A stretch of DNA of 64,000 nt. Source: Chitinophaga sp. CF118 (GTDB taxonomy: Bacteria; Bacteroidota; Bacteroidia; Chitinophagales; Chitinophagaceae). The DNA is taken from NCBI RefSeq assembly GCF_900112615.1, contig NZ_FOMK01000006.1:124001-188000 (forward strand), written 5' to 3'. Shown in pieces: positions 37,047 to 46,389 of the stretch. Under the pieces are notes generated by a model. The model made no database searches. It saw only the letters and a list, made by a program, of their open reading frames with translations, and was not told the DNA's origin. A program made the translations under genes and the position numbers. The first letter of the stretch is position 1, and each line of letters starts with the position of its first letter.

Positions 37047-40000
37047 ATGGAAAAAAAATACGCTATTACAAGCTTATTACTGCCCTTATTTTTACTTTTT
37101 TTATCGCTGTTTGCCAGAGCTCAATCACTACCTGCTAATTTTCAGCGGGTGCAGGTGGTTAGTGGTATCAGCAGTCCTACCGCTCTGGCCTTTCTTCCAG
37201 ACGGTCGTATTCTTGTATGCCAGGAAACAGGTCAGTTACGCGTTATTAAAAATGGTAGCCTGTTATCCACACCTGCTATTACACTTTCCGTTAGTTCCAG
37301 TGGGGAACGTGGCCTGATCGGCATTGCTGTAGACCCTAACTTCGCTACCAACCACTATATTTATCTGTATTATACCAGTACTTCCGGACCACATAACCGT
37401 GTGAGCCGGTTTACTATAACCGGAGATACAGCAGGTTCTGAAACAGTATTGCTGGACTTGCCTACATTAAGTGCTATCTATCATAATGGAGGTGGATTAT
37501 CTTTTGGTACTGATGGTAAGTTGTACATTTCTGTAGGAGATAATAAGGTAGGCGACAATGCTAAAAACCTCGATAGCTACATGGGGAAATTGTTACGCAT
37601 TAATACTGATGGTACTGTTCCTTCCGGAAATCCCTTTAGCGGTGGAGCCGCCCGTAGTCGTGTTTGGGCATATGGTTTGCGAAATCCGTTTACGAATTCC
37701 ATTGATCCTGTAAGCGGCAAGATCTTTATCAATGATGTTGGCGAATCTACCTGGGAAGAAATCAACGACGCTTCTGTTAGCGGCCGTAACTTTGGATGGC
37801 CGGACCAGGAAGGAACCTGTACATCCGGTTGTACCGGTTTAACCAACCCTATTTACAGGTATAGCACCAACAGGGATGATTCTCCTCCTGACGGACAAGG
37901 TTGTGCCATCAACGGTGCTACTTTTTTCAATGGGGCAATCAGCAATTATCCGGCTACCTACAATGGAAAATATTTTTTCCTGGACTATTGTGGAGGATGG
38001 ATCAACTATCTAAATCCTGCCTCTCCTTCACGGACAGCCTTTGGTACCAATTTAGGCGGCGGACTTGTTTATATCAAACAGGGTATTGATGGAAATCTAT
38101 ATTTCCTTAGCCGGGATAATGGTGCTCTTTACAAACTTATTTATACGGGTACACAGGCTCCTGTGATAACTACACAGCCGCAATCTCTTAGTGTACCACA
38201 AGGACAAACCGCAACTTTTAGTATAGTGGCTACTGCCAATCCTGCTCCCACTTACCAGTGGAGAAAGAATGCGGTTAATATCAGCGGTGCAACGGCTGTT
38301 AGTTATTCCATTGCTAATGTACAACCGGCAGATTCTGGTCTTTACAGTGTAGTGGTAACAAATACTGCGGGTAGTGCTACCAGCAGTAATGCAAAACTTA
38401 CTGTCGCTAAGCCCAACACTTTACCTGTTGCCACTATTACTACCCCTGTAAACAATTCCAAATTCCGCGCCGGAGATACAGTTTTATTTGCGGGTACTGG
38501 TACGGATGCAGAAGATGGTACCCTTTCTGCCAATGCATTTCATTGGTGGGTGGATTTTCATCATGCTAATCATATCCATCCTGGTCCGCAATTGTCAGAC
38601 AGTGTTAAAAATGGTGTTTTTGTTATTTCAGATGGAGGACATACAGAAACGGATATCTGGTATCGTATTCTTCTTTCTGTGAAAGATAGCAGGGGAGAAC
38701 TGGATACTACCTATGTGGAAATGTTCCCTGTTACTTCCAATATAACGTTGAATACTCAGCCCGCTGGTTTGCAGATCCGCCTTAATAATATTCCTTTTAC
38801 CACACCATATTCTTCAGCTACTTTATCTGGTATGGTAAGACCAATGGATGCTCCTTCTCCGCAAACGCTTAACGGGGTCACCTATATTTTTGATCATTGG
38901 GCGCATGGCGGAGCCAGGGTGCAGAATATCAGGATTACTGATAATGATACTGCCTTTACTGCAATATTTAAAGCAGCTCCTCCTGCAATCACGCTGCTTC
39001 CGGTGCAGGATGCATATGTAAGGGATGGAACAAATGCAGCCATCACGTATGGTACTACGGATTCTACATTCCTTCTTGTTAAAGTATCGCCGGCCGGACA
39101 GTTGAATAATGGCCGCGAAACCTATCTCACTTTTGATCTTGCTAATACTGTGTCCGTATCATCTGTGGTGCTGAAATTATATGGTAATGTTGAGGGCACT
39201 ACTGCCATCAGTGTACCTGTGGGAGTATATCCGGTAAGCAGCACTACCTGGGCAGAAAAAACGATTACATTTAATAATAAACCTGTATCAGACACTACAC
39301 TTTTATCGTCTGCGATAATTACCAATGATGCTGCCAGATATTATACCTGGGATGTGACCAGCTATGTGCAGCGTGAACTGGCAGCAGGAAGGAAAAAAAT
39401 ATCATTGGTGCTGAAAAGTCAGCAGTCACACGATCCACGTATATTCCTGAATTCGAAAGAGGCAGGAGTTAATACTCCGCAACTTGCTGTGATTGCAGAT
39501 TCTACAGGAGGTCCGGATTGCACACCGGTTATTGCGAGCAGCGACGATGGAAATGTAGCAGCCAATGCAGTTGATAATGATCTGAATACCCGGTGGTCTG
39601 CAACCGGAAACGGACAGTGGATACAATTCTGCCTGGGCAGCACGGCTACTGTTACGGGTGTGGATATTGCATTTTATAAAGGTGATACCCGCCGTTCTCT
39701 ATTTGATGTATTGGTAAGTACAGATGGTACTACCTGGACCAATGCCGCTACCGGCCTGCAGGGCAGTGGTACATCCCTCAATTTTGAGAGCTTCACTTTT
39801 ACCGGTAAAACGGCGAAGTATGTACGTATTCTGGGTCATGGTAACAACTTAAATGAGTGGAACAGCTATACTGAAGTGAAAATTAAAACAACTACGAGTC
39901 TGGCTGCTACCAAAACATTAAAAGTATCGGCGTTATCCGTATACCCTAATCCTGCATCTACATCCTTTACAGTGAAATTCAGTCTGCCAACAAATGGTTA

Positions 40001-40178
40001 CACTATGTTAGCTGTATATGATATGACGGGTAAACAACTGTTAGTTCCTGTAAGTGGAAAGCTTACATCCGGAGCATATACAAAAATGGTTCTTGTGGCT
40101 TCACTGCCAGCGGGTATTTATCTGATAAAACTGATTCATAACGGCAAAGTGAACAGTCTGAAATTTATCAAAGAGTAA
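37047..40178 (+). CDS. Secreted PQQ-dependent sugar dehydrogenase-like protein with T9SS sorting domain
   Basis: A 1043-residue multi-domain protein. In order: a signal peptide (cleaved after 'LFARA'); a glucose/sorbosone dehydrogenase beta-propeller (about 30-365, 'VSGISSPTALAFLPDGRILV', 'HNGGGLSFGTDGKLYISVGD', 'RVWAYGLRNPF'); an Ig-like domain (about 370-455, 'ADSGLYSVVVTNTAG'); a further beta region; a DNRLRE/CBM96-like domain (about 648-800); an F5/8 type C domain (about 815-940, 'AVDNDLNTRWSATGNGQWIQ'); and a type IX secretion C-terminal sorting domain ('VYPNPASTSFTVKF' to 'LIKLIHNGKV'). It is thus exported and surface-attached. The substrate sugar is not known. Confidence 0.9.
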   Translation: MEKKYAITSLLLPLFLLFLSLFARAQSLPANFQRVQVVSGISSPTALAFLPDGRILVCQETGQLRVIKNGSLLSTPAITLSVSSSGERGLIGIAVDPNFATNHYIYLYYTSTSGPHNRVSRFTITGDTAGSETVLLDLPTLSAIYHNGGGLSFGTDGKLYISVGDNKVGDNAKNLDSYMGKLLRINTDGTVPSGNPFSGGAARSRVWAYGLRNPFTNSIDPVSGKIFINDVGESTWEEINDASVSGRNFGWPDQEGTCTSGCTGLTNPIYRYSTNRDDSPPDGQGCAINGATFFNGAISNYPATYNGKYFFLDYCGGWINYLNPASPSRTAFGTNLGGGLVYIKQGIDGNLYFLSRDNGALYKLIYTGTQAPVITTQPQSLSVPQGQTATFSIVATANPAPTYQWRKNAVNISGATAVSYSIANVQPADSGLYSVVVTNTAGSATSSNAKLTVAKPNTLPVATITTPVNNSKFRAGDTVLFAGTGTDAEDGTLSANAFHWWVDFHHANHIHPGPQLSDSVKNGVFVISDGGHTETDIWYRILLSVKDSRGELDTTYVEMFPVTSNITLNTQPAGLQIRLNNIPFTTPYSSATLSGMVRPMDAPSPQTLNGVTYIFDHWAHGGARVQNIRITDNDTAFTAIFKAAPPAITLLPVQDAYVRDGTNAAITYGTTDSTFLLVKVSPAGQLNNGRETYLTFDLANTVSVSSVVLKLYGNVEGTTAISVPVGVYPVSSTTWAEKTITFNNKPVSDTTLLSSAIITNDAARYYTWDVTSYVQRELAAGRKKISLVLKSQQSHDPRIFLNSKEAGVNTPQLAVIADSTGGPDCTPVIASSDDGNVAANAVDNDLNTRWSATGNGQWIQFCLGSTATVTGVDIAFYKGDTRRSLFDVLVSTDGTTWTNAATGLQGSGTSLNFESFTFTGKTAKYVRILGHGNNLNEWNSYTEVKIKTTTSLAATKTLKVSALSVYPNPASTSFTVKFSLPTNGYTMLAVYDMTGKQLLVPVSGKLTSGAYTKMVLVASLPAGIYLIKLIHNGKVNSLKFIKE

Positions 40179-40189
40179 ATAATTATAAG

Positions 40190-40260
40190 AGGATAGCCAT
40201 AAAATAGAATTGCCTCCAAAAGTCTGACTTTTGGAGGCAATTCTATTTTATGGCTATCCT
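40190..40260. terminator. 33-bp perfect stem-loop after the GSDH-like gene
   Basis: Arms 40190-40222 and 40228-40260 are exact reverse complements around a five-base loop (TCTGA). It begins 12 bases after the GSDH-like stop codon. The stem is far longer than a usual terminator, without a strong T-run right after it. Confidence 0.75.
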
Positions 40261-40340
40261 TACTTATAGCTAAATCTTATCAATAATAAATTTCTACAAT
40301 ACTATTGGGTGATAGAAGAAGAGTAACGGGGTATGTAAAT

Positions 40341-40373
40341 AAAAAATCAGGGCTAACTTTTAAGTTAGCCCTG
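40341..40373 (-). terminator. Rho-independent terminator of the cold shock gene
   Basis: A 12-bp stem (40348-40359 with 40362-40373) with a tight loop; on the minus strand it is followed by TTTTTT (complement of 40341-40346). It sits 27 bases past the stop of the minus-strand cold shock gene. Confidence 0.8.
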
Positions 40374-40399
40374 CGAACATTGTATAAAGATAAGCAAGC

Positions 40400-40603
40400 T
40401 TAATCTATACGTTTAACGTTAACGGCGTTCATACCTTTCTTGCCTTCCTGCAATTCAAACTCAACGCGGTCGTCGGCCTGGATCTCGTGAACGAGACCAT
40501 TTACGTGTACAAAAGTTTCTTTTGTGGATTCATCATGTTTGATAAAACCAAATCCTTTTGTCTCGTTGAAGAACTTTACAGTTCCGGTTAATTTTGTGCT
40601 CAT
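40400..40603 (-). CDS. Cold shock protein (CspA family)
   Basis: A 67-residue single cold-shock domain that binds single-stranded RNA and DNA and melts RNA structure. RNP1 is 'KGFGFIKHD' and RNP2 'TFVHVNGL'. The length is typical. It has its own promoter (-7 element at 40656-40663, minus strand) and terminator (40341-40373), so it is monocistronic. Confidence 0.95.
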   Translation of the reverse strand: MSTKLTGTVKFFNETKGFGFIKHDESTKETFVHVNGLVHEIQADDRVEFELQEGKKGMNAVNVKRID

Positions 40604-40655
40604 TTAAAATTGTATTGTTATGTCCTCCGAAGGTACCCTTAATAAATACAGCCAC

Positions 40656-40663
40656 CAAATATA
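40656..40663 (-). promoter_or_regulatory. Promoter -7 element of the cold shock gene
   Basis: Minus strand TATATTTG, an exact TAnnTTTG match, 52 bases upstream of the start codon. The leader of about 45 bases contains GGAGGA on the coding strand. Confidence 0.55.
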
Positions 40664-40928
40664 ATTAAGAATCAATCATTTATTCTTTCTCCTGTTTCTG
40701 ATATAATGGAAATAGCCAAACATCACATAAACCCTGTTACAATCCTGTGTATTATCATCTTAGCCCCGATATACAAACAATCATCTTACCCTGGTCATCC
40801 TGAATACTGTTATACAATTGCACAGGCTGTTACATAACTCTACATGCATCTAAATACAAAATATGGCGCTGTTATTCAACTATATATGCAGCTGTTTTGT
40901 AAGAAAATGGGGGCAATTATGATTAAAA

Positions 40929-40966
40929 ACCGACTTTTAGACCAATGTTGCCGACTTATCAACCTT
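40929..40966 (+). promoter_or_regulatory. AraC-type operator, copy 1 (upstream of the araC-like gene)
   Basis: A 38-base element of which 35 bases recur at 42084-42121. It holds the half-site CCGACTT at 40930 and again at 40951, exactly 21 bases apart, the spacing typical of AraC direct-repeat operators. It lies 26 bases before the TTTG of a -7-like element (40988-40995) and 110 bases before the AraC start codon, so autoregulation is likely. Confidence 0.7.
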
Positions 40967-41075
40967 TGAATACAGCTAAGATCGGCACACCTTTGCGTTG
41001 TCATATAATAAGTTATGCTATCTGAATATTCCAATGCCAAAAGTAATGTCTTACATTTCCTAAAATCTTTTTGAC

Positions 41076-41981
41076 ATGGCGACTAAAAAAGATGGGGGAG
41101 AGATGTATAAACATGATGAGTTTATAGCAGATAATAAATCGTTTACAGGATCCTCCTTCAAAGGATTTTTTGTATCCAGTAATATTAGGCAGGCAGATTT
41201 TGATATTACAAAGGCAAGTTTCAGATCTGATTTTATGGCAATCATGCTTGTCATTTCTGGCGAGGTGAAAGTAAAATTAAACCTGGAAGCATATACTTTA
41301 ACTAAAAACAGTCTGTTAGCGGCTTCTCCGTTTGCGATTAAACAGGTCATATCGGCGAATGATGACTGCTTAATATCTGTCGTTAGTTTTACTTCGGATT
41401 TTTTAAGTAAAATGGGGCTGCCGGATAAAAGGATAGATCTGATAGACTATTTCACTTCCAAATATTCACCGCACTGGCAACTTGAACAGGAAGATGCATC
41501 AATTCTGTCCGATATTATAAGTCAGCTTGAACAACGAACTAAAAATCTGAACAGCCATCCTTTTGGAGAGGAATTGATGCGATATGCATTCTACCTCTTT
41601 CTGTATGAATTGGCAGGAATGAGCAAAAAATACGCTAAAACAAATAACCCTGATTTTACAAGGAAAGAAGGGCTTGTAATGGGTTTTATAAACATGGTAC
41701 AGTTACAGTTTAAAGAACAACGTAACGTACAACAATATGCCGCGCAGTTACATGTAACGGCAAAATACCTCACGGAAACAGTGAAAGAACAGACAAGCAA
41801 AACCGCCGGTGAGATCATTGACGATTTTGTGATGCTGGAAGCAAAGCTATTGTTAGATGATCATGATCTAAGTATTTACCAGGTAGCAGAGATGCTGAAC
41901 TTTAGTGATCAATCTTTTTTTGGAAAATTCTTCAAAAGACATTCAGGTCTTTCCCCCACGGAATACCGTTCAATTAATTAA
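41076..41981 (+). CDS. AraC family transcriptional regulator of the RND efflux operon
   Basis: A 301-residue AraC-family protein, not close to the two PUL regulators. The N-terminal half is a cupin-like sensor ('MLVISGEVKVKLNLEAYTLT'), and the C-terminal 100 residues hold the HTH pair ('NVQQYAAQLHVTAKYLTETV', 'FSDQSFFGKFFKRHSGLSP'). It lies just upstream of and on the same strand as the efflux operon. The same 38-base element sits before its own gene and before the operon, at equal distance from the -7 regions, so it most likely controls both. Confidence 0.9.
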   Translation: MATKKDGGEMYKHDEFIADNKSFTGSSFKGFFVSSNIRQADFDITKASFRSDFMAIMLVISGEVKVKLNLEAYTLTKNSLLAASPFAIKQVISANDDCLISVVSFTSDFLSKMGLPDKRIDLIDYFTSKYSPHWQLEQEDASILSDIISQLEQRTKNLNSHPFGEELMRYAFYLFLYELAGMSKKYAKTNNPDFTRKEGLVMGFINMVQLQFKEQRNVQQYAAQLHVTAKYLTETVKEQTSKTAGEIIDDFVMLEAKLLLDDHDLSIYQVAEMLNFSDQSFFGKFFKRHSGLSPTEYRSIN

Positions 41982-42083
41982 GATTTCATTTTGTTACGCA
42001 GTGTAACAGTTGTAGGTTTAATGCAATGGCCGCGATAATCATATCATGGCCATTTTTTTTGTGCCCTCTTTATTCGCTACAGA

Positions 42084-42121
42084 ACCGACTTTCAGACCAA
42101 TTTTGCCGATTTATCAACCTT
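42084..42121 (+). promoter_or_regulatory. AraC-type operator, copy 2 (upstream of RND operon)
   Basis: 35 of 38 bases match the element at 40929-40966. Half-sites CCGACTT (42085) and CCGATTT (42106) are 21 bases apart. It ends 26 bases before the TTTG of a perfect -7 element, the same distance as copy 1. Confidence 0.7.
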
Positions 42122-42142
42122 CTCTTACCGTGGTGATACGAG

Positions 42143-42150
42143 TAATTTTG
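42143..42150 (+). promoter_or_regulatory. Promoter -7 element of the RND operon
   Basis: TAATTTTG, exact match to TAnnTTTG, 44 bases before the adaptor start codon. No -33 TTG is evident; the AraC-type operator occupies that region, as expected for an activated promoter. Confidence 0.6.
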
Positions 42151-42193
42151 CGCTATTAATTTTTGCATTCAATAATTGAAATAAAATAAGTGT

Positions 42194-43222
42194 ATGTCAA
42201 TGTTCTTCAAACCAATTCCCTTTCTTTTTATAGTGATATTGTTCACTGCCTGTGGTAATAAAGAAGAAAAAAAGTCACAACAAACACCGGTAAAAGTGGG
42301 CATTCTTACAATTCAAAGGAGTAACCTACCGGAAGAACTGACCTATTCAGGTACAATAGAACCAGACAATACTGCACAAATAGGTTTTGCAGTTTCCGGT
42401 GTGATAAATAATGTAGCTGTAGAAGAAGGGCAGGTAGTTAAACAAGGACAGTTACTGGCAAGCATTGATGCAACAGAATATAATAATGCACTGGCAATTG
42501 CAAGCGCAGGTTTAGAACAGGCAGAAGATATGTATAACCGCCTTAATGAACTGTACAATAAAGGAAGCCTTCCTGCAAGAGATTATATAGATGTTAAGAC
42601 AAAACTGGCACAGGCTAAGGCCAATAAGAGCATTAATGTAAAACATATTTCCGATAGCCGCCTGTATTCACCAATATCCGGTATCATCACTGAAAAGAAA
42701 ATTGAAAAGGGAAGTACTGCTGCTCCTGGCATACCGGCCTTCACCATCATAAAAACGGATATTGTATACGCTAAAATATCTGTACCGGAAAGTGAAGTAG
42801 GCGCATTAAAACATGGAACTGAAGCTGGTGTTTTTATTCGTACTCTGAATGATAGCATTACTGGTAAAATAACTATCATCAATCCCCAGGCGGATGCGAT
42901 TTCCAGAACTTACTCTGTAAAGATACAGCTCAATAATAATGATGGGAAACTGTTACCCGGTATGATAGCAGACGTAAGCATAAATACAGGAAGGAGTATA
43001 AATACCATTACCATTCCTGCTACTGCAGTAGTAAGAGATGCAGATAACATTACTTATGTTTTCATTGCCAATGAGCAGCGCAAAGCTGTACGCAAACGTA
43101 TTACTGCGGGTATGCTGACTGGGAAAAATGACATAGTGGTGCTTGAAGGGTTAAAGGATGGAGAACAGGTAATTACAGCCGGACAATCCACATTGAAAGA
43201 TGGGAGTGTTTTAAGTTTCTGA
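42194..43222 (+). CDS. RND efflux periplasmic adaptor (membrane fusion protein)
   Basis: A 342-residue lipoprotein (lipobox ending at Cys20, 'ILFTAC') linking the inner membrane pump to the outer membrane channel. The HlyD/AcrA layout is seen: an N-terminal beta-barrel start ('ELTYSGTIEPDNTAQIGFAV'), a lipoyl half-motif ('VEEGQVVKQGQLLASID'), a short alpha-hairpin (about 95-145), the second lipoyl half ('SRLYSPISGIITEKK') and the membrane-proximal domain. A second Met at 42200 is equally possible. It is the first gene of the operon. Confidence 0.93.
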   Translation: MSMFFKPIPFLFIVILFTACGNKEEKKSQQTPVKVGILTIQRSNLPEELTYSGTIEPDNTAQIGFAVSGVINNVAVEEGQVVKQGQLLASIDATEYNNALAIASAGLEQAEDMYNRLNELYNKGSLPARDYIDVKTKLAQAKANKSINVKHISDSRLYSPISGIITEKKIEKGSTAAPGIPAFTIIKTDIVYAKISVPESEVGALKHGTEAGVFIRTLNDSITGKITIINPQADAISRTYSVKIQLNNNDGKLLPGMIADVSINTGRSINTITIPATAVVRDADNITYVFIANEQRKAVRKRITAGMLTGKNDIVVLEGLKDGEQVITAGQSTLKDGSVLSF

Positions 43223-43256
43223 TATCATATTTATTACGTCTGCTAACATTGGAATA

Positions 43257-46200
43257 ATGAAAAAAAGAAAGATAAGCTTCATTGAGGCTGCAATGAAGTA
43301 TAAACAGGTTACCATTGTAATAACAACAATGCTAATCCTGCTGGGACTGTATTCACTCCTCAATATGCCCCGTTCTGAAAATCCAAAGATAGATATGCCT
43401 GTAGCCATGGTATATGCTTTTTACCCGGGTGCAGATGAAGCGCAAATGGAAGAACAGGTAACTAAGAAAATAGAGCAATACCTGTTTTCATTCGAAGAAG
43501 TAGAAAAGAAAAAAACGAAATCACAAACCAAAGACGGACAGGTTTTTATTACTGTTCAATTGTATACATCTGTAAGGGACCGGAAAAAATTCTGGGCAAC
43601 CTTACAGCACGGATTAAATACTGTGTTACGTCCAAGCCTGCCACAAGGGGTAACAGGCCCTGTGGTAAATAGTAATTTCGGCGACGTAACTGCACAGATC
43701 ATCACAGTTTCTTCAGCACAACGTAGTTATGCAGAGATCGAAAAGTATCTCGATAAAATAGAAGATGGGCTCAAAATCATACCGGAAGTATCCAAAATTA
43801 ACAGGTCGGGCGGACAAAAGCAACAGATATATGTTACAGTAGATGATCAGAAGATGGAACAGTATGGTTTTGACCTTTCTACTATTGTACGCACACTTCA
43901 GATGCAGAATGTAACCGGTTATTCGGGAGAAATGACGGTGAGTTCCAATACCATTCCGGTGTTCACTAATAGTCAGTATAAAACCGAAGCAGACATCGCA
44001 TCACAGATTATCTATACCACACCGCAGGGAACAGTAGTGAGATTGAAAGATGTGGCTAAGATAGAGCGCAGATATGAAGAACCATCTTCGTTTATCCGTA
44101 TTGGCGATGATAAAGTGATGATGCTGGCCATTGAAATGCAGCCGGGTAATAACATTGTACAGTTTGGTCATATTGTAGAAGAAAGGCTGAAAGAAATAAA
44201 AAATGAGTTTCCGGATGATATAAAGATAAATACGATCGTAAATCAGCCGGAAGTAGTGGACGAAAGTATCCGGCACTTTATGAAAGAATTCGGTCTTGCT
44301 ATAGCATCCGTTATTCTTGTGGTAATGCTATTACTTCCTTTTCGTGTAGCCGCAGTAGCTTCAGTGGCCGCGCCTATTTCCATTCTGATCACATTTGGTT
44401 TGATTAATATTATGGGCATAGAACTCCACCAGGTAACGCTGGCCGCACTGATCATCGTGCTGGGTATGGTTGTAGATAATGCGATTGTGGTGGTGGATAA
44501 TTATATCGAAAAACTGGATGAAGATATTACACCGTGGACGGCTGCATGGCAGGCGGCAAAACAACTGTCACTTCCCATTTTTACTGCCACATTGGCTATT
44601 ATATTCGCCTTTGCGCCACTGGCGTTATTCATGAGCGGAACGGCTAAAGATTTCATTACAGCATTGCCGATAACGGTTGCGGTAGCATTGTCAACTTCTA
44701 TGGCGGTGGCGCTGCTGTTAACTCCATATACCTGTTATGTTTTCATCAAAAAAGGATTGAAACATTCGGTTAGTAAAACCAAAAAAGGCAAGAGTTTACT
44801 GGATCATTTACAGGACACATTTAATAAAGGTATTGAACTGGCATTTCGCTTCCCGAAAATTACTATCGGAATGGCAGTGGGAGCTATTATTGTGGCAATT
44901 GTTCTTGCAGGAAAAGTGAGCCAGGAATTTTTTCCTATGAGTGAAAGTAAACAATTCAATGCTGAAATATGGATGGCGAATGGTACATCACTGGAGGAAA
45001 CAGAAAAGGTAGTAAAACGTGTGGAAGCCGAGTTGAAAAAAGATAAACGTGTAGTGAGCATCGCCAGTTTTGTAGGCACAAGTTCTCCACGATTTAATGT
45101 TACTTATGCGCCCGAGATACCGCGTCGTAATTTTGCCCAGGTATTTATTACTACTACCAGTAACGATGCCACGAATGATCTTGTAAAAGAATACCTGCCC
45201 AAATTTGAGGGTTTTGTTCCGGATGGATATGTTCGTTTGCGTCAATTGAGCCTGCAGGAAGGGTCGGCGATAGGTATACGTATCATTGGCGAAAATATGA
45301 ATGATCAGAAGCGGGTAGCAGAACAGGTGAAAAACATATTACAAAATGCAGAAGGTGCCAACTGGGTACGTAGTGATTACGAAGACGATTATTTAGGTAT
45401 CAACCTGAAAGTGAAGGAAGATGTTGCAGCAAGACTGGGTGTTTCTAATCAGGCTATTACCCAAACGATGGGCGCGGGTCTCAAAGGTTTTGCAGTATCC
45501 CAGTTGTGGGAAGGCGACAAGCCCGTTGATATTTTCCTTCGGCTGGATGCAGACAACAGGAATCATTTCAGTGACCTCGGAAATCTGCACCTGAGCAGTG
45601 TATATGGAAGTAAAGTGGCCCTGAAGGAAGTGGCAGAACTAGCGCCCTCCTGGCATACTGGTGTAATTGCACACAGGAATGGTATCCGTACGCTTACTGT
45701 ATTATCTGAAGCACAATTAGGTATCAGGGCTTCGGAGATATTGAAGAAAGTACAGCCACAAATTGAAAAAATAAAATTACCTGAGGGTATTAGCATTCAA
45801 TATGGCGGTGACGCAGAATCTTCTGCAGAAAATGCTCCGGGTATGGGAATAGCATTAGGAACAAGCCTGATATTGATTTTAATAACATTATTGATCCAGT
45901 TTAAAACTTTTGGTAAAACCCTTATTATACTTGCCACTTTCCCTCTTAGTTTGTTGGGCGCATTCCTTGGGTTGTATCTCACAGGAAACCCGATGGGGAT
46001 GACTGCCTTCATGGGTATTATCAGCCTGATTGGGATTGTAGTGCGTAATGGTATTATACTGGTGGACTATGCAGATGAATTGGTACGTGATCATGGTTAT
46101 ACTATTAAAGCGGCAGCACTGGGAGCAGCCAAACGTCGTATGCGTCCCATATTTCTTACATCTGCAGCAGCTGCAATAGGTGTAGTGCCAATGATCGTGG

Positions 46201-46379
46201 GTAAGTCTCCGTTATGGGCACCACTTGGTAGTGTGCTTGCATCGGGATTAATTGTTTCAATGATACTTACGCTGTTTGTAATTCCTGTACTCTATTACCT
46301 GTTTGTGCGGCCGGAAGTGGAACCAGCAGATGCTCCTGATGCGGAAGTGAAGATACAGTACAAACCGGCACATAATTAA
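43257..46379 (+). CDS. RND family efflux transporter, inner membrane pump
   Basis: A 1040-residue AcrB-type proton-driven exporter. It shows the twofold repeat of six helices plus a large periplasmic loop: helix 1 about residues 18-33, helices 2-6 about 340-490, helix 7 about 540, helices 8-12 about 870-1020. 'GMVVDNAIVVVDNYIEK' holds the proton-relay Asp of helix 4, and 'MGIISLIGIVVRNGIILVDY' is the matching second-half segment. Close to the hydrophobe/multidrug group rather than the heavy metal group by feel; substrate is not known. It begins 34 bases after the adaptor gene. Confidence 0.94.
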   Translation: MKKRKISFIEAAMKYKQVTIVITTMLILLGLYSLLNMPRSENPKIDMPVAMVYAFYPGADEAQMEEQVTKKIEQYLFSFEEVEKKKTKSQTKDGQVFITVQLYTSVRDRKKFWATLQHGLNTVLRPSLPQGVTGPVVNSNFGDVTAQIITVSSAQRSYAEIEKYLDKIEDGLKIIPEVSKINRSGGQKQQIYVTVDDQKMEQYGFDLSTIVRTLQMQNVTGYSGEMTVSSNTIPVFTNSQYKTEADIASQIIYTTPQGTVVRLKDVAKIERRYEEPSSFIRIGDDKVMMLAIEMQPGNNIVQFGHIVEERLKEIKNEFPDDIKINTIVNQPEVVDESIRHFMKEFGLAIASVILVVMLLLPFRVAAVASVAAPISILITFGLINIMGIELHQVTLAALIIVLGMVVDNAIVVVDNYIEKLDEDITPWTAAWQAAKQLSLPIFTATLAIIFAFAPLALFMSGTAKDFITALPITVAVALSTSMAVALLLTPYTCYVFIKKGLKHSVSKTKKGKSLLDHLQDTFNKGIELAFRFPKITIGMAVGAIIVAIVLAGKVSQEFFPMSESKQFNAEIWMANGTSLEETEKVVKRVEAELKKDKRVVSIASFVGTSSPRFNVTYAPEIPRRNFAQVFITTTSNDATNDLVKEYLPKFEGFVPDGYVRLRQLSLQEGSAIGIRIIGENMNDQKRVAEQVKNILQNAEGANWVRSDYEDDYLGINLKVKEDVAARLGVSNQAITQTMGAGLKGFAVSQLWEGDKPVDIFLRLDADNRNHFSDLGNLHLSSVYGSKVALKEVAELAPSWHTGVIAHRNGIRTLTVLSEAQLGIRASEILKKVQPQIEKIKLPEGISIQYGGDAESSAENAPGMGIALGTSLILILITLLIQFKTFGKTLIILATFPLSLLGAFLGLYLTGNPMGMTAFMGIISLIGIVVRNGIILVDYADELVRDHGYTIKAAALGAAKRRMRPIFLTSAAAAIGVVPMIVGKSPLWAPLGSVLASGLIVSMILTLFVIPVLYYLFVRPEVEPADAPDAEVKIQYKPAHN

Positions 46380-46389
46380 AACAACGAAA

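Larger units (their letters stand above)
40604..41075. other. 472-bp divergent intergenic region (cold shock gene / AraC gene)
   Basis: It carries the cold shock promoter on the minus strand (40656-40663), then a stretch from about 40680 to 40920 in which I see nothing definite, then the 38-bp AraC-type operator (40929-40966) and a -7-like CACCTTTG (40988-40995) for the AraC gene. Confidence 0.6.
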
